From NCBI GenBank assembly GCA_027487845.1, contig JAIYCV010000041.1:62001-126000 (forward strand): a stretch of 64,000 bases of DNA, read 5' to 3'. The stretch comes from Flammeovirgaceae bacterium. GTDB taxonomy: Bacteria; Bacteroidota; Bacteroidia; Cytophagales; Cyclobacteriaceae. The notes below the pieces were generated by a model that saw only the letters and a program-made list of their open reading frames with translations, did no database searches and was not told where the DNA came from. Both the position numbers and the translations under genes were made by a program. This document shows, one piece after another, positions 1-8,787 of this stretch (positions are counted from its first letter, which is position 1; each line of letters starts with the position of its first letter).

Positions 1-170
1 ACCTCTTGATTGCTCACCTTGCTCGTCTCAGCATTCTGCCAGAAGCCATGAAAAGGATCGAGAAAACTACCGAGCGGTGGGATTGGGCTACCGAAATTCC
101 AGACATTGTTTAAAGCATAAAGCAAAGAAGCCGTTACCAAAAAGGAGAAAGCGAACTTAATAATTTTCAT
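1..170 (-). CDS. Penicillin acylase family protein, N-terminal fragment
   Basis: Only the first 56 or so codons are present; the gene runs off the left edge. The reading starts at an ATG and opens with a short hydrophobic segment (residues 1-20, a signal peptide or membrane anchor). A stretch containing PIPPLGSFLDPFHGFWQNAE follows, which resembles the start of Bacteroidota penicillin amidase/acylase precursors. Those are periplasmic N-terminal-nucleophile hydrolases that cleave amide bonds and mature by self-processing. The catalytic serine lies outside the window, so activity cannot be judged. It is transcribed away from the polysaccharide genes and is the only minus-strand gene accepted here. 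It probably marks the chromosomal left border of the island. The family call rests on recalled N-terminal similarity only. Confidence 0.6.
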   Translation of the reverse strand, partial: MKIIKFAFSFLVTASLLYALNNVWNFGSPIPPLGSFLDPFHGFWQNAETSKVSNQE

Positions 171-225
171 GTACACCAAATTAATTCCCTAATTTTCGCC
201 ATTTATTTTCAAAAAGCAATCTTTA

Positions 226-738
226 ATGAGTGAGGGGGCTATTAAAACCGAATGGTTTGTGTTTTACACTAAGAGCAGACAAGAGAAAAAAGTGAACGAA
301 CTTTTGTTGAAAAACGAATTTCAATCATTCTTACCTACCCAAAAGGTGATGAGGCAATGGAGCGACCGGAAGAAGAAAGTGGAAGTGCCGTTGTTCAACT
401 CTTACATTTTTGTGAAAATTGAAGAGTACCGAATCGTTGATGTGCTGAAAATCCCAGGGGTATCATGGAATATAAGACATAATGGGAAGCCCGCTTTTTT
501 GCGACAAAAGGAATATGAGTTGATCAGCCGCTATGTTCAAACAGGGTTGTTTATTGAGGTCAGTCAAAATAGCGAATTGGTAGCCGGGGATAAAGTCAAA
601 GTTATAGATGGTCCGATGAAGGGTTTTATGGGCACTTTGACCAAGAGAAACACAGAAAATTTATTTTCGGTGTTTATTGATTCATTAAATTATTCCCTTA
701 CTATTCAGATAGATAGCCAAGTTTTGGAAAAAGTCTAG
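226..738 (+). CDS. UpxY/NusG-like transcription antiterminator
   Basis: A 170-residue protein with a NusG N-terminal domain (residues 9-105, opening with WFVFYTKSRQEKKV) and a C-terminal KOW motif (about residues 118-140, GDKVKVIDGPMKGFMGTL). This is the size and layout of the UpxY/LoaP/RfaH-like specialised NusG paralogues. They bind RNA polymerase and let it read through long polysaccharide operons. It is the first plus-strand gene and precedes about 60 kb of same-strand biosynthetic genes, the usual place for UpxY in Bacteroidota capsule loci. The start is the ATG 55 bp from the divergent acylase gene. No UpxZ-like partner is visible. Antitermination of this locus is inferred from family and position. 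Confidence 0.88.
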   Translation: MSEGAIKTEWFVFYTKSRQEKKVNELLLKNEFQSFLPTQKVMRQWSDRKKKVEVPLFNSYIFVKIEEYRIVDVLKIPGVSWNIRHNGKPAFLRQKEYELISRYVQTGLFIEVSQNSELVAGDKVKVIDGPMKGFMGTLTKRNTENLFSVFIDSLNYSLTIQIDSQVLEKV

Positions 739-802
739 TTACTTTTTTTTGCCTTGCTGTATAAAGAGTAAGAAATCTACTCGTTAATTTTTACTTTTGC
801 AC

Positions 803-1348
803 GTGCTTGAGCAGTTGATTACGTCCCGTACGAGAATAAAAATGTTGTTGAAATTCTTTTCAAACAGCAATTCGACTTCGTATTTGCGGGAACTTGCAGA
901 GGAATTCGGGGAATCTACCAATTCAATCAGATTGGAACTCAATAAGCTCTCCAAGGCTGGCTACCTGACGTCAAGTTCTAAAGGGAGAACCATCGAATAT
1001 CGAGCTAATACTACTCATCTTCTTTTCCCTGAAATAAAAAAACTTGTTCACAAATACTTGGGTATCGACACAATTGTTGAAGACATTGTAAATAAGGTAG
1101 TTGAGAAATTAGGTAAAGTCTTCTTTTGCTTTATCACAGGTGATTATGCCAAAGGAAAAGACAGCGGTATAATAGATGTTGTTTTTGTTGGTGATGTAGA
1201 CCAACAATACCTTCGGGTTTGTGTAGAACGAGCCGAGGCACTCATCCACCGGAAAATCAGAACGTTGGTTCTTTCCTTGTCTGAGTTTAAAATAAACAGG
1301 GAAGATTTGAAAGTAGATAAGGCGATTGTTCTCTGGGGAGAAGAATAG
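803..1348 (+). CDS. ArsR-like winged-helix regulator
   Basis: The N-terminal 75 residues form a winged helix-turn-helix (YLRELAEEFGESTNSIRLELNKL, with the recognition helix near TNSIRLELNK). The C-terminal half (about residues 90-180) resembles a small nucleotidyltransferase-like domain (FFCFITGDYAKGKDSGIIDVVFVGD). Proteins of this type are common at the head of Bacteroidota polysaccharide loci and are presumed regulators; the ligand is unknown. There is no ATG before residue 14. An in-frame stop at 785-787 leaves TTG at 797 or GTG at 803. I chose GTG because it yields MLEQLITSRTRIK, the way homologues usually begin. It follows the UpxY-like gene by 64 bp and probably shares its transcript. 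Confidence 0.78.
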   Translation: MLEQLITSRTRIKMLLKFFSNSNSTSYLRELAEEFGESTNSIRLELNKLSKAGYLTSSSKGRTIEYRANTTHLLFPEIKKLVHKYLGIDTIVEDIVNKVVEKLGKVFFCFITGDYAKGKDSGIIDVVFVGDVDQQYLRVCVERAEALIHRKIRTLVLSLSEFKINREDLKVDKAIVLWGEE

Positions 1349-1536
1349 AGAATAGCCTTTATACGAGTCCTTTGTGAAAGCAAGTCCACCAAAATGTGAC
1401 TGAAAGGGCGGAGCTGTAAAAAAAATCTGGGTTTATTGTGTTCCTTCGGGGAGTAATTAAATTTCAAAACTGTCAAAAAATGATCAAAATGAATTTCAAA
1501 AGTTTTTTTTTCAATCATAAAAAAATAGTTTAAGTG

Positions 1537-2319
1537 ATGAAAAAAATACTATTTTCGATGCTTTTCGCATGTTTTATTATGTCTTGCGTTACAAATAAAA
1601 AATACAACCTCTTGCAAAAGGACGATGTAAATAAGACGAATCTTCCTCGTGAAAAAGTAGTGCGCACGTATGACCTTGATAGTGTTTATCAAACGATACA
1701 GACGAATGATGTTTTGTTCATTAGTTTCGAAAGTTTGACTTCCAAAGAATTTGATTTTTTCGGAAAATCGTCCCAACAGTCTGGAAATACAGCATCTCTA
1801 GCCCTTGGCGCAAGTGCAATAGGTGACTTGGTGGATGATAAAGGAGAAATTCCTTTTCCAGTGGTTGGCAGGGTTAAAGTTGCTGGTCTTACGGTTTTCG
1901 AAGCTCAAAAGGCGTTGCAAAAGATAGCTTCTAAATATTTAGAATCTCCCATTGTTAAAGTTAGGTTGTTTAATTTTAGAGTACATTTTGTAGGTGAGGT
2001 AAAGGGAACATCTGTTACCCTTTCGAACAACAGGGTAAACATGCTTGAGGCAATTTCACTCGCAGGCGGATTTACCGATCTTGCCGATAGAAGTAATGTT
2101 AAATTAATTAGGCAGAATGGAAACAAATCGGAGATAGTGTACCTTAACTTTTTAGACGAAAATATACTTAAGTCTCCCTATTTTTTTGTCCATCAAAATG
2201 ATGTTTTAATTGTGCCTCCTTTGCGCCAACGTCCCTTTAGAAACTACTTTACATCAAACTTATCGCTTGTGCTTTCTTCCTTGTCGATTTTGTTGCTGGT
2301 CTACACGTATGCTAAATAA
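1537..2319 (+). CDS. wza: Polysaccharide export outer-membrane lipoprotein (Wza-like)
   Basis: Starts with a lipoprotein signal peptide whose lipobox ends in FIMSC, placing the lipidated cysteine at residue 17. A Poly_export domain follows (about residues 45-135, including YQTIQTNDVLFISF). Next comes an SLBB domain (about 148-215, VHFVGEVKG and MLEAISLAGGF), and then a C-terminal hydrophobic helix (about 238-257). This is the Wza/KpsD/EpsE architecture: an outer-membrane channel through which the periplasmic co-polymerase passes the polymer. The ATG at 1537 is preferred over the GTG directly before it. The Wzc-like partner follows after 13 bp, so the pair forms the trans-envelope export machine of this locus. 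Confidence 0.9.
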   Translation: MKKILFSMLFACFIMSCVTNKKYNLLQKDDVNKTNLPREKVVRTYDLDSVYQTIQTNDVLFISFESLTSKEFDFFGKSSQQSGNTASLALGASAIGDLVDDKGEIPFPVVGRVKVAGLTVFEAQKALQKIASKYLESPIVKVRLFNFRVHFVGEVKGTSVTLSNNRVNMLEAISLAGGFTDLADRSNVKLIRQNGNKSEIVYLNFLDENILKSPYFFVHQNDVLIVPPLRQRPFRNYFTSNLSLVLSSLSILLLVYTYAK

Positions 2320-2332
2320 TCGTATTTGAAAA

Positions 2333-4693
2333 ATGGACAATAACAAAAAAGCATCCAGCAAATTTCAATCGCTAGATTTTCACATCGATATTACACGGAT
2401 TCTTAGCCGGCTTCTGAGCAATTGGTATTACTTGTTGCTTTCAGTTAGTGTAATGATGGCCGTTACTTACTATAATAGTCGATTTGAACCAGACCTATAC
2501 CCGGTTAGCACCTCAATGATTTATTTGGATAAGCAGGAAACGCTTTCGGGAGGAGATTTTTTGTATCGTGCCCCAGGTACGTCTTCAGCCAAAAGAAACT
2601 TCAATAATGAGCCGTTCTTGTTGCGTTCTGAATTTATTGTTCGAAAAGCGGTGGAAGATCTAAATTTCGCAGTATCTTTTTTTAGCGTAGGCGAGTCTAT
2701 TCCTGTTGAAGAATATAGCTTACCTATCCAATTATTACATATTGCACCTTTTATTCAGTCAGGCAATCAATTTATTTATTACTTCAAATTAATAGATGCT
2801 GATCATTTTTCGCTTGAGAAAACAGATGGAGATAATAAGACAATCTTGCAAAATACGTTTTTAGTGGGTGATACAATCAGTTTTGATTCTCATCAAATAA
2901 AGATTGAACCGATACAAAATAAAAAGGAGGTATTGCCTTATTTTGGAAAAAGATTCCAATTAGTATTAAGGTCAGTTAACGATGTCGCTGACGAATACAT
3001 TGGTAAGCTTTCGGTTAAGTGGGCTGAAGAAGGTGCAGCAATCTTAAACATATCTTCAGTGGGTACTAACCCGCAAAAGGAAATTGATTTTATTAGAGGT
3101 CTTGTTAAACGCTATCAGTCTTATGATTTGGACAAGAAGAACCAAGTTTCTACTAGGGCATCTAATTTCATAAATACTCAATTACAGAGCATATCTGATT
3201 CTCTTCGGATAATTGAAAATCAGTTAGAAAAATTTAAGACCACCAACCAAGTTCGCGGAGACTTAAATGCTCAGACGCAGCGCTACCTTACTAAAGTTGA
3301 AGAGTTAGACCTCAAGAAATTGGAGCTGAGTCAGAATAATACTTATTATAGATACCTTGAAGACTATATTACTAAAGGTCAAGAATTGGAGCAAGTAATT
3401 CTGCCCTCGGCATTGGGCCTTTCTGATCCTGTAGTAGGTGGATTGATTAAAAATATATCAGAACTTCAAATAGACTTAAAGCTATTTGTCGATCAAAAAA
3501 AGAGTGAAGGAAACCCTCTTTTTAAAGGCCAATTAAATCGCCTTAATGAGTTAAAACGCGAGCTGCAAGTGGCTATAGCCAACCTTCGAACAACTGACAA
3601 GTTGAAAATTGAATTTATCAACGGCCAGATAAAAAATGCTGAGAAGCAGATCGGATATATCCCTTTGGCGCAACGACAATTTGTTTCAATTCAAAGAAAC
3701 TATTCGTTGCTTGAAAATTTGTTTATCTTATTGTTGAATAAGAAAGCAGAAGCTGACATCAACAAGGCGTCAACAGTGTCAGAGTTTGTCTATCTTAACG
3801 AGCCTCGTGTAGCCGGAGGATCTCTAAAGACACCGTTAAATAGAAGTATGTTTTTAGCGTTTATTATCGGCCTGATAATTCCAGTTGGAATAATTGTGAT
3901 AATTGAGTTTTTTAATGTAACTGTTCAAACGAAAAGTGATATTGAGAGATTTACAGACATACCCATTATTGGTGGTGTTGGTCATAAAAGAGGAAAGGCT
4001 CATCTTGAAGTATTAAATTCACCATCTTCGATTATTGCTGAAGCATTTAGATCGTTGCGATCTAACTTGGCCTATTTTACAGGCAATAAGGAAAAAGTGG
4101 TCTTTATGATTACCAGCTCAATAAGCGGAGAAGGAAAATCATTTGCAGCCATTAATTTAGCTTCTGTACTTGCATTGTCTTATAAGAGGACGCTACTGAT
4201 CGGGGCTGACTTAAGGAAGCCAAGGCTTCATACGGAGTTTGGGCTTCCTAATGCAGTGGGTTTAAGTTCTTTTTTGGCGGGGCTTGAGGATTTTGATGCA
4301 ATCGTTCAAAAAACGACAAACAATCTTCTTGACTTTGTGGCGAGTGGCCCTATACCACCCAATCCATCTGAATTACTGATCAGTCCGAACTTTAAGAAAT
4401 TCATGGAGAAAGCCCAACAAGAATATGACTGTGTTGTAATAGACACCCCGCCCATTGGTATCATATCAGATGCTTTCCCAATTATTGATTTTGCCGATCA
4501 CGTTGTGTTTCTTGTAAGGCAGAAACGTACACCAAAACTGATACTTAACTCCGTGCAGGATTTATACCAGAATGGTAAAATAAAAAACGTAAGCATACTG
4601 TTTAATGACATTTATACAGGCATAGGTGCAGCTTATACAGATGCCATTTATTATGTCTATGGCTATGAAAAGAAAGGAAAAAACAGGTATTGA
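2333..4693 (+). CDS. wzc: Polysaccharide co-polymerase and tyrosine autokinase (Wzc-like)
   Basis: A 786-residue inner-membrane protein. It has a Wzz-type N-terminus with a membrane segment near residues 28-48, a large periplasmic coiled-coil and GNVR region (about 260-490), a second membrane helix (about 505-526) and a cytoplasmic BY-kinase domain. The kinase shows a Walker A (SGEGKS, residues 598-603), a Walker A' (LLIGADLRKPR) and a Walker B (CVVIDTPP, Asp near 704). The last 20 residues carry six tyrosines (YTDAIYYVYGYEKKGKNRY), the usual autophosphorylation cluster. Such proteins control chain length and couple Wzy-type polymerisation to export through Wza. All key motifs look intact. 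Confidence 0.93.
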   Translation: MDNNKKASSKFQSLDFHIDITRILSRLLSNWYYLLLSVSVMMAVTYYNSRFEPDLYPVSTSMIYLDKQETLSGGDFLYRAPGTSSAKRNFNNEPFLLRSEFIVRKAVEDLNFAVSFFSVGESIPVEEYSLPIQLLHIAPFIQSGNQFIYYFKLIDADHFSLEKTDGDNKTILQNTFLVGDTISFDSHQIKIEPIQNKKEVLPYFGKRFQLVLRSVNDVADEYIGKLSVKWAEEGAAILNISSVGTNPQKEIDFIRGLVKRYQSYDLDKKNQVSTRASNFINTQLQSISDSLRIIENQLEKFKTTNQVRGDLNAQTQRYLTKVEELDLKKLELSQNNTYYRYLEDYITKGQELEQVILPSALGLSDPVVGGLIKNISELQIDLKLFVDQKKSEGNPLFKGQLNRLNELKRELQVAIANLRTTDKLKIEFINGQIKNAEKQIGYIPLAQRQFVSIQRNYSLLENLFILLLNKKAEADINKASTVSEFVYLNEPRVAGGSLKTPLNRSMFLAFIIGLIIPVGIIVIIEFFNVTVQTKSDIERFTDIPIIGGVGHKRGKAHLEVLNSPSSIIAEAFRSLRSNLAYFTGNKEKVVFMITSSISGEGKSFAAINLASVLALSYKRTLLIGADLRKPRLHTEFGLPNAVGLSSFLAGLEDFDAIVQKTTNNLLDFVASGPIPPNPSELLISPNFKKFMEKAQQEYDCVVIDTPPIGIISDAFPIIDFADHVVFLVRQKRTPKLILNSVQDLYQNGKIKNVSILFNDIYTGIGAAYTDAIYYVYGYEKKGKNRY

Positions 4694-4723
4694 GATTCCG
4701 ATATTTTTCAATGATGGTTTCAA

Positions 4724-6580
4724 ATGTGTAGGATAGCAGGCATAGTTAGTAGCCAAAAACTAGTCGATACCACCTTGGTTGATTCTATGCTGTCATCAAT
4801 GAGGCGAGGTGGGCCTGACGATACTGGAATATACGGTTTTGATCAAGTTTGTTTTGGCCATAACAGATTAGCTATAATCGATGTTTCAAGCGATGGCCAT
4901 CAACCGATGAAAAGTCTTGACGAGGATGTTATATTAACTTTTAACGGAGAAATATATAATTATATATACATCAGGAAAAAGCTTCAACTACTTGGTTTTT
5001 TATTTAAAACAAACTCTGATACAGAAGTCATTATTAGAGCCTATGAATATTGGGGTATAAAGTGTGTGACGCTTTTTGAAGGAATTTTTGCGTTTTCATT
5101 GTACGATAGAAAGAATGGGAAAGTCTTTATCGTCCGTGATTATCCTGGCGTGAAACCTATTTATTATTCGTTATCTGATTCGGAATTAGTTTTTGCGTCT
5201 GAAACGAAGGCATTTAAGGCAGGCGCCCTGAGTTATTCTCTTACAAAAGACTGGGAGGTGTTTTTTTTGGCTTTTGGTTTTCTGCCCTATCCTTTTACTA
5301 CTTACGAAGGGGTGTATGAGCTTGCGCCTGGAACCATTTTAGAAATTAAACTAAATGATTTTTCAGTTTTGAAACACGTGTTCTTTGAGCAAGAAAATAG
5401 AAATGGTTTTATCAAGGAAAAAAAACACATCCTTAGTTTAGTCAAAGATACCGTAGAGAATGCTGTAAAAAAGAATCTCATCAGTGATGCCCCTCTCGGG
5501 GTATTTTTAAGTGGTGGGTTAGATTCAAGCTTAATCACCTTGTTGGCGGACAAGGAAGTTACCAATTTAAAAACAATCTCCGTAAATTTTGATGAAGCCG
5601 ATTTTGACGAATCAAGGTTTCAACAAGAAGTTTTGAAAGTCACTAAACACGCGGTACACACTTCTCATAGGATATCGAAAGAAATGTTTTTTAGTGCCCT
5701 TCCTGATTACTGGGACGCTCTAGACCAGCCAACTGTTGATGGAGTAAATGCCTATTTTATTACTAAATGTGCCCATGACGAAGGGTTGAAAGCGGTTCTT
5801 TCGGGCATCGGTGCTGACGAAATATTCGGGGGATATCATTCCTTTAAGAAAACATTTTGGATGAAGTTTTTAAAAGGGCTTCCGTATAGGCGAAGAATAT
5901 TTAATTTTTTAGGCAGAACATTTAAAGATACTTGGCTCAGAATTTCCTATCTGGATTTCAAAAATCCAGTAGGTGACTATCTTTTTTTGAGAGGTATATT
6001 TTCCCCGATTCAAATCGCTGAATTGACTAATCTTCCCCAAGAGCAGGTTCTTGAAATTCTTAATAAAGTTTCAGTAAAGACACCCTACGATGAAAAAGAC
6101 AAGCATTATATCTCTTTTTTAGATACAAAGCTTTACATGCGCAACCAACTCCTACGTGATTTTGATTTTATGGGCATGTGGAACGGCATTGAGGTTAGAG
6201 TGCCGTTTTTAGATATAGCACTTCTTAAGACCGTTAACAAGATTGCTCCGAGTTTTCGGTTTAAGAGAACCAAGTACCTGTTAAAAAAAGTATTTTCTGA
6301 AATTTTACCTCCAGGGGTGATCGATAGAAAGAAAAAAGGATTTACTTTTCCATTTGGGATTTGGTTGATGAGTGCGCCCGAGCAATTAGATGGGAGTCTT
6401 AATGTTAATCAGGCTTTTATAGACGTTCGTAACCGTTTTTTAGCTGGTAAAGTCCACTGGAGCAAATTTTGGGTTTTAATGGTTAGGGCTCAGTTCGAGC
6501 AATTGAATAGAAATGACTCAAGAAAAATAGGATTTAACACGTCTGAACAGTCGAGTTTTTTAAGGAAGGCAAATTTTTAA
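4724..6580 (+). CDS. asnB: Asparagine synthase (glutamine-hydrolysing) family amidotransferase
   Basis: A 618-residue AsnB-type enzyme. The start codon places Cys2 (MCRIAGIV) as the glutaminase nucleophile, followed by RRGGPDDTG and FNGEIYNY of the N-terminal GATase domain. The synthetase half has the PP-loop SGGLDSS at residues 263-269 and the GIGADEIFGGY region. It would release ammonia from glutamine and transfer it to an ATP-activated carboxylate. In O-antigen and capsule loci, family members are thought to amidate uronic acids rather than make free asparagine. That role is inferred from context, since a uronic-acid module lies downstream. A terminator-like hairpin follows the gene. A second AsnB-like gene lies near 31.5-33.4 kb. 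Confidence 0.88.
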   Translation: MCRIAGIVSSQKLVDTTLVDSMLSSMRRGGPDDTGIYGFDQVCFGHNRLAIIDVSSDGHQPMKSLDEDVILTFNGEIYNYIYIRKKLQLLGFLFKTNSDTEVIIRAYEYWGIKCVTLFEGIFAFSLYDRKNGKVFIVRDYPGVKPIYYSLSDSELVFASETKAFKAGALSYSLTKDWEVFFLAFGFLPYPFTTYEGVYELAPGTILEIKLNDFSVLKHVFFEQENRNGFIKEKKHILSLVKDTVENAVKKNLISDAPLGVFLSGGLDSSLITLLADKEVTNLKTISVNFDEADFDESRFQQEVLKVTKHAVHTSHRISKEMFFSALPDYWDALDQPTVDGVNAYFITKCAHDEGLKAVLSGIGADEIFGGYHSFKKTFWMKFLKGLPYRRRIFNFLGRTFKDTWLRISYLDFKNPVGDYLFLRGIFSPIQIAELTNLPQEQVLEILNKVSVKTPYDEKDKHYISFLDTKLYMRNQLLRDFDFMGMWNGIEVRVPFLDIALLKTVNKIAPSFRFKRTKYLLKKVFSEILPPGVIDRKKKGFTFPFGIWLMSAPEQLDGSLNVNQAFIDVRNRFLAGKVHWSKFWVLMVRAQFEQLNRNDSRKIGFNTSEQSSFLRKANF

Positions 6581-6620
6581 AATATTGAATGACCAAGTTT
6601 AATATTGAGAGAAGGTGTGT

Positions 6621-6655
6621 AAAAAAAATATACCATAACGCGATGGTACTTTTTT
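6621..6655 (+). terminator. Rho-independent terminator-like hairpin
   Basis: A 6-bp perfect stem TACCAT/ATGGTA encloses a 6-nt loop (AACGCG). It is preceded by a run of eight A and followed by C and six T, and A-T pairing can extend the stem past a small mismatch. It lies between the first asnB-like gene and the sugar isomerase gene. A complete stop here would split the locus. In a locus headed by an antiterminator it could also be an attenuator. This is sequence evidence only. Confidence 0.5.
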
Positions 6656-6708
6656 AAAATGATTTGACCGACATTGAAATCAAGGTTAGGATTGATATTT
6701 TTTAGATA

Positions 6709-7122
6709 ATGAATTTGCCTCGCTTAATCGAATTTCATTCTCATGGTGTTTCTGAATTGGGCTTTATTTCGGTGGCCGAAGAAAATATTGATGTTCCTTT
6801 TCAACTAAAAAGAGTTTATTGGACATATTATACCCCTCAAAATGTTTCACGAGGCGGCCATGCAAATGTTGATAAAGAGATGGTTATTATCGCGGTTTCT
6901 GGGTCAATAGTAATTTCTAGCGAAACAGTAGAAGGAATAAAAAGTGAATTTTTGCTAGAACGCCCTAATATAGGTTTGTATTTGCCCAAGCTTTGTTGGC
7001 ATACCATGAAATATAGTCACAACTCCGTACAAATGGTGCTTGCTTCAAATCTATATAGTGAATCGGACTACATACGCAACTATGAGCAATTCAAAGCCTT
7101 ATCAAATTCACAAGCTGTCTGA
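6709..7122 (+). CDS. fdtA: FdtA/QdtA-like sugar 3,4-ketoisomerase (WxcM-like cupin)
   Basis: A 137-residue single cupin of the FdtA/WxcM C-terminal family. These convert dTDP-4-keto-6-deoxyglucose to the 3-keto isomer for amination. The family core is seen at residues 48-60 ([13 protein letters not shown]) and again near [11 protein letters not shown]. Family members usually read RGxHAH at the active site. Here the second histidine position is Asn53, while His51 is kept. The next gene overlaps it by 41 bp and is the matching acetyltransferase, and the aminotransferase follows, giving the order A-C-B. The 4-keto epimer made (Fuc3NAc or Qui3NAc) cannot be told by eye. No RmlA or RmlB is present to supply the substrate. 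Confidence 0.82.
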   Translation: MNLPRLIEFHSHGVSELGFISVAEENIDVPFQLKRVYWTYYTPQNVSRGGHANVDKEMVIIAVSGSIVISSETVEGIKSEFLLERPNIGLYLPKLCWHTMKYSHNSVQMVLASNLYSESDYIRNYEQFKALSNSQAV

Positions 7123-7651
7123 CGTTCAGACAACTAAGATAGGTGAGAACACTTCCATTTGGCAGTATTCCGTAATTTTAAAGGGAGCTGTAATAGGAAC
7201 GAATTGCAATATAAATTGTCATTGTTTTATAGAGAATGATGTGGTTATAGGTAACAATGTAACTATAAAAAGTGGCGTTTATTTGTGGGATGGTTTGAGG
7301 ATAGACGATAATGCTTTTATAGGACCTAACGTAACCTTCACCAACGACACTTACCCAAGATCAAAAAGATATCCAAAATCTTTTAACGAAATACGGATTA
7401 GCCAAGGGGCCTCTATCGGTGCAAATGCTACTATATTAGGGGGTGTAATAATAGGAAAGTTCGCGCTTATAGGTGCGGGAAGCTTAATCGTTAAATCTAT
7501 ACCCGACCACGCTTTAGTCTATGGCAATCCAGCTAAAATAAAGGGCTGGGTAGATAAGAACGGTGCTAAAATGAAAAATATAGGAACTGAGTGGTTTAGT
7601 GAAAGTGGGATTAAATTTAAAGAAGTTGGAGAAAATATTGTTGAAATCTAA
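7082..7651 (+). CDS. fdtC: Hexapeptide-repeat sugar N-acetyltransferase (FdtC/QdtC-like)
   Basis: A left-handed beta-helix acyltransferase of about 189 residues. The hexapeptide repeats span most of the protein ([50 protein letters not shown]) and end in the typical [11 protein letters not shown] cap. These enzymes acetylate the 3-amino group of dTDP-3-amino-3,6-dideoxyhexoses. I chose ATG 7082 ([16 protein letters not shown]) rather than an upstream ATG in the same frame, because homologues begin just before the IHxLSDV motif. The 41-bp overlap with the isomerase gene suggests coupled translation. The aminotransferase starts directly after the stop codon. Confidence 0.85.
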   Translation: MSNSKPYQIHKLSDVQTTKIGENTSIWQYSVILKGAVIGTNCNINCHCFIENDVVIGNNVTIKSGVYLWDGLRIDDNAFIGPNVTFTNDTYPRSKRYPKSFNEIRISQGASIGANATILGGVIIGKFALIGAGSLIVKSIPDHALVYGNPAKIKGWVDKNGAKMKNIGTEWFSESGIKFKEVGENIVEI

Positions 7652-8773
7652 ATGAATATCCCTTTCCTCTCATTTACTGGAATGCACGCTCCTATCAAGG
7701 GGGAAATCTTGGCGGCTTTCGAATCATTTTTTGATTCAAATAGTTATATTTTGGGGGATAATGTAAAGAATTTCGAATCCGCGTATGCTGAATTTAACAC
7801 TACAGAATTTGCAATTGGGGTTAGCAATGGTCTTGATGCGTTGAGAATTTCACTAGAGGTTTTAGGCATTGGGAAAGGCGATGAAGTAATAGTACCATCA
7901 AATACCTACATTGCTTCCGTGTTGGCAATATCGCAAGTAGGTGCTACTCCGATTTTTGTGGAACCGAATGAGGAAACTTTTAATATCGATGTAAGTAAAA
8001 TAGAAGACGTGATCAGTGGTAAAACAAAGTGCATTATGCCAGTTCACTTGTTTGGCCAAGCTTGTGAAATGAATAGTTTAGTGGAAGTTGCAGAGCGATA
8101 CAATTTATCAATTGTAGAAGATAATGCGCAGGCACACGGAGCTTCATTTAACGGCAAATTGACAGGTTCTTTCGGGCACATTAATGCGACCAGTTTTTAC
8201 CCTGGTAAAAATTTAGGTGCGCTAGGAGATGCGGGCGCGATAACTACCAATGATGATAATTTGGCAATAAAAGCAAGGTCATTAAGAAATTATGGTTCAC
8301 AAAAAAAATACTACAATGATTTCATAGGATTTAACATGAGGTTGGATGAATGCCAAGCTGCATTTTTATTGATAAAATTGAAACATGTTAGAGAATGGAC
8401 TCTTAGACGACAACAAATTGCCGCATTGTACAATCAATTGCTGAGTGGAATTGAACAAGTCTCACTACCAACCACGAATCGCGGTGCAACACACGTCTAT
8501 CACTTATATGTCATTCAGGCTAAAGCAAGAAACGAGCTTCAGGAATATCTTGCTACCAAGGGAATAGGCACATTGATACACTACCCAATTCCGCCTCCTT
8601 TGCAGCTCGCTTATAAAAGTCTCAACTATAAGATAGGAGATTTTCCAATTGCAGAAAAATTGGCGAACACTAGTTTAAGTTTGCCTATTTGGCCTGGTAT
8701 GGAATTAGTCCAGGTTGATTACATAGCGGATTCTATAAGAGAATTTTTTAATCAGCCTTCAGGGAAGAAATAA
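7652..8773 (+). CDS. fdtB: DegT/DnrJ/EryC1/StrS sugar aminotransferase (FdtB/QdtB-like)
   Basis: A 373-residue PLP-dependent aminotransferase. Family marks are VSNGLDALRISLEVLGIGKGDEVIVPSN (substrate and PLP loop region), IVEDNAQAHGA (the Asp contacting the PLP ring nitrogen) and the Schiff-base lysine in FYPGKNLGALGDAG (Lys186). Its close fit to the FdtB/QdtB type and its position after isomerase and acetyltransferase genes point to amination of the 3-keto-6-deoxy sugar with glutamate as donor. It abuts the acetyltransferase stop codon without a gap. It is one of four DegT-family genes in the window; the one near 38.3 kb is similarly laid out. Confidence 0.9.
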   Translation: MNIPFLSFTGMHAPIKGEILAAFESFFDSNSYILGDNVKNFESAYAEFNTTEFAIGVSNGLDALRISLEVLGIGKGDEVIVPSNTYIASVLAISQVGATPIFVEPNEETFNIDVSKIEDVISGKTKCIMPVHLFGQACEMNSLVEVAERYNLSIVEDNAQAHGASFNGKLTGSFGHINATSFYPGKNLGALGDAGAITTNDDNLAIKARSLRNYGSQKKYYNDFIGFNMRLDECQAAFLLIKLKHVREWTLRRQQIAALYNQLLSGIEQVSLPTTNRGATHVYHLYVIQAKARNELQEYLATKGIGTLIHYPIPPPLQLAYKSLNYKIGDFPIAEKLANTSLSLPIWPGMELVQVDYIADSIREFFNQPSGKK

Positions 8774-8787
8774 AATTATTATAAAAA

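Noticed and set aside
792-799. TACTTTTG, matching the Bacteroidota -7 box
   Set aside because: It overlaps the likely start codon of the winged-helix gene and has no -33 element at the right distance, so it cannot drive that gene.
1144-1518. Minus-strand open frame overlapping the winged-helix gene
   Set aside because: It is the antisense shadow of a recognisable plus-strand protein and has no domain of its own.
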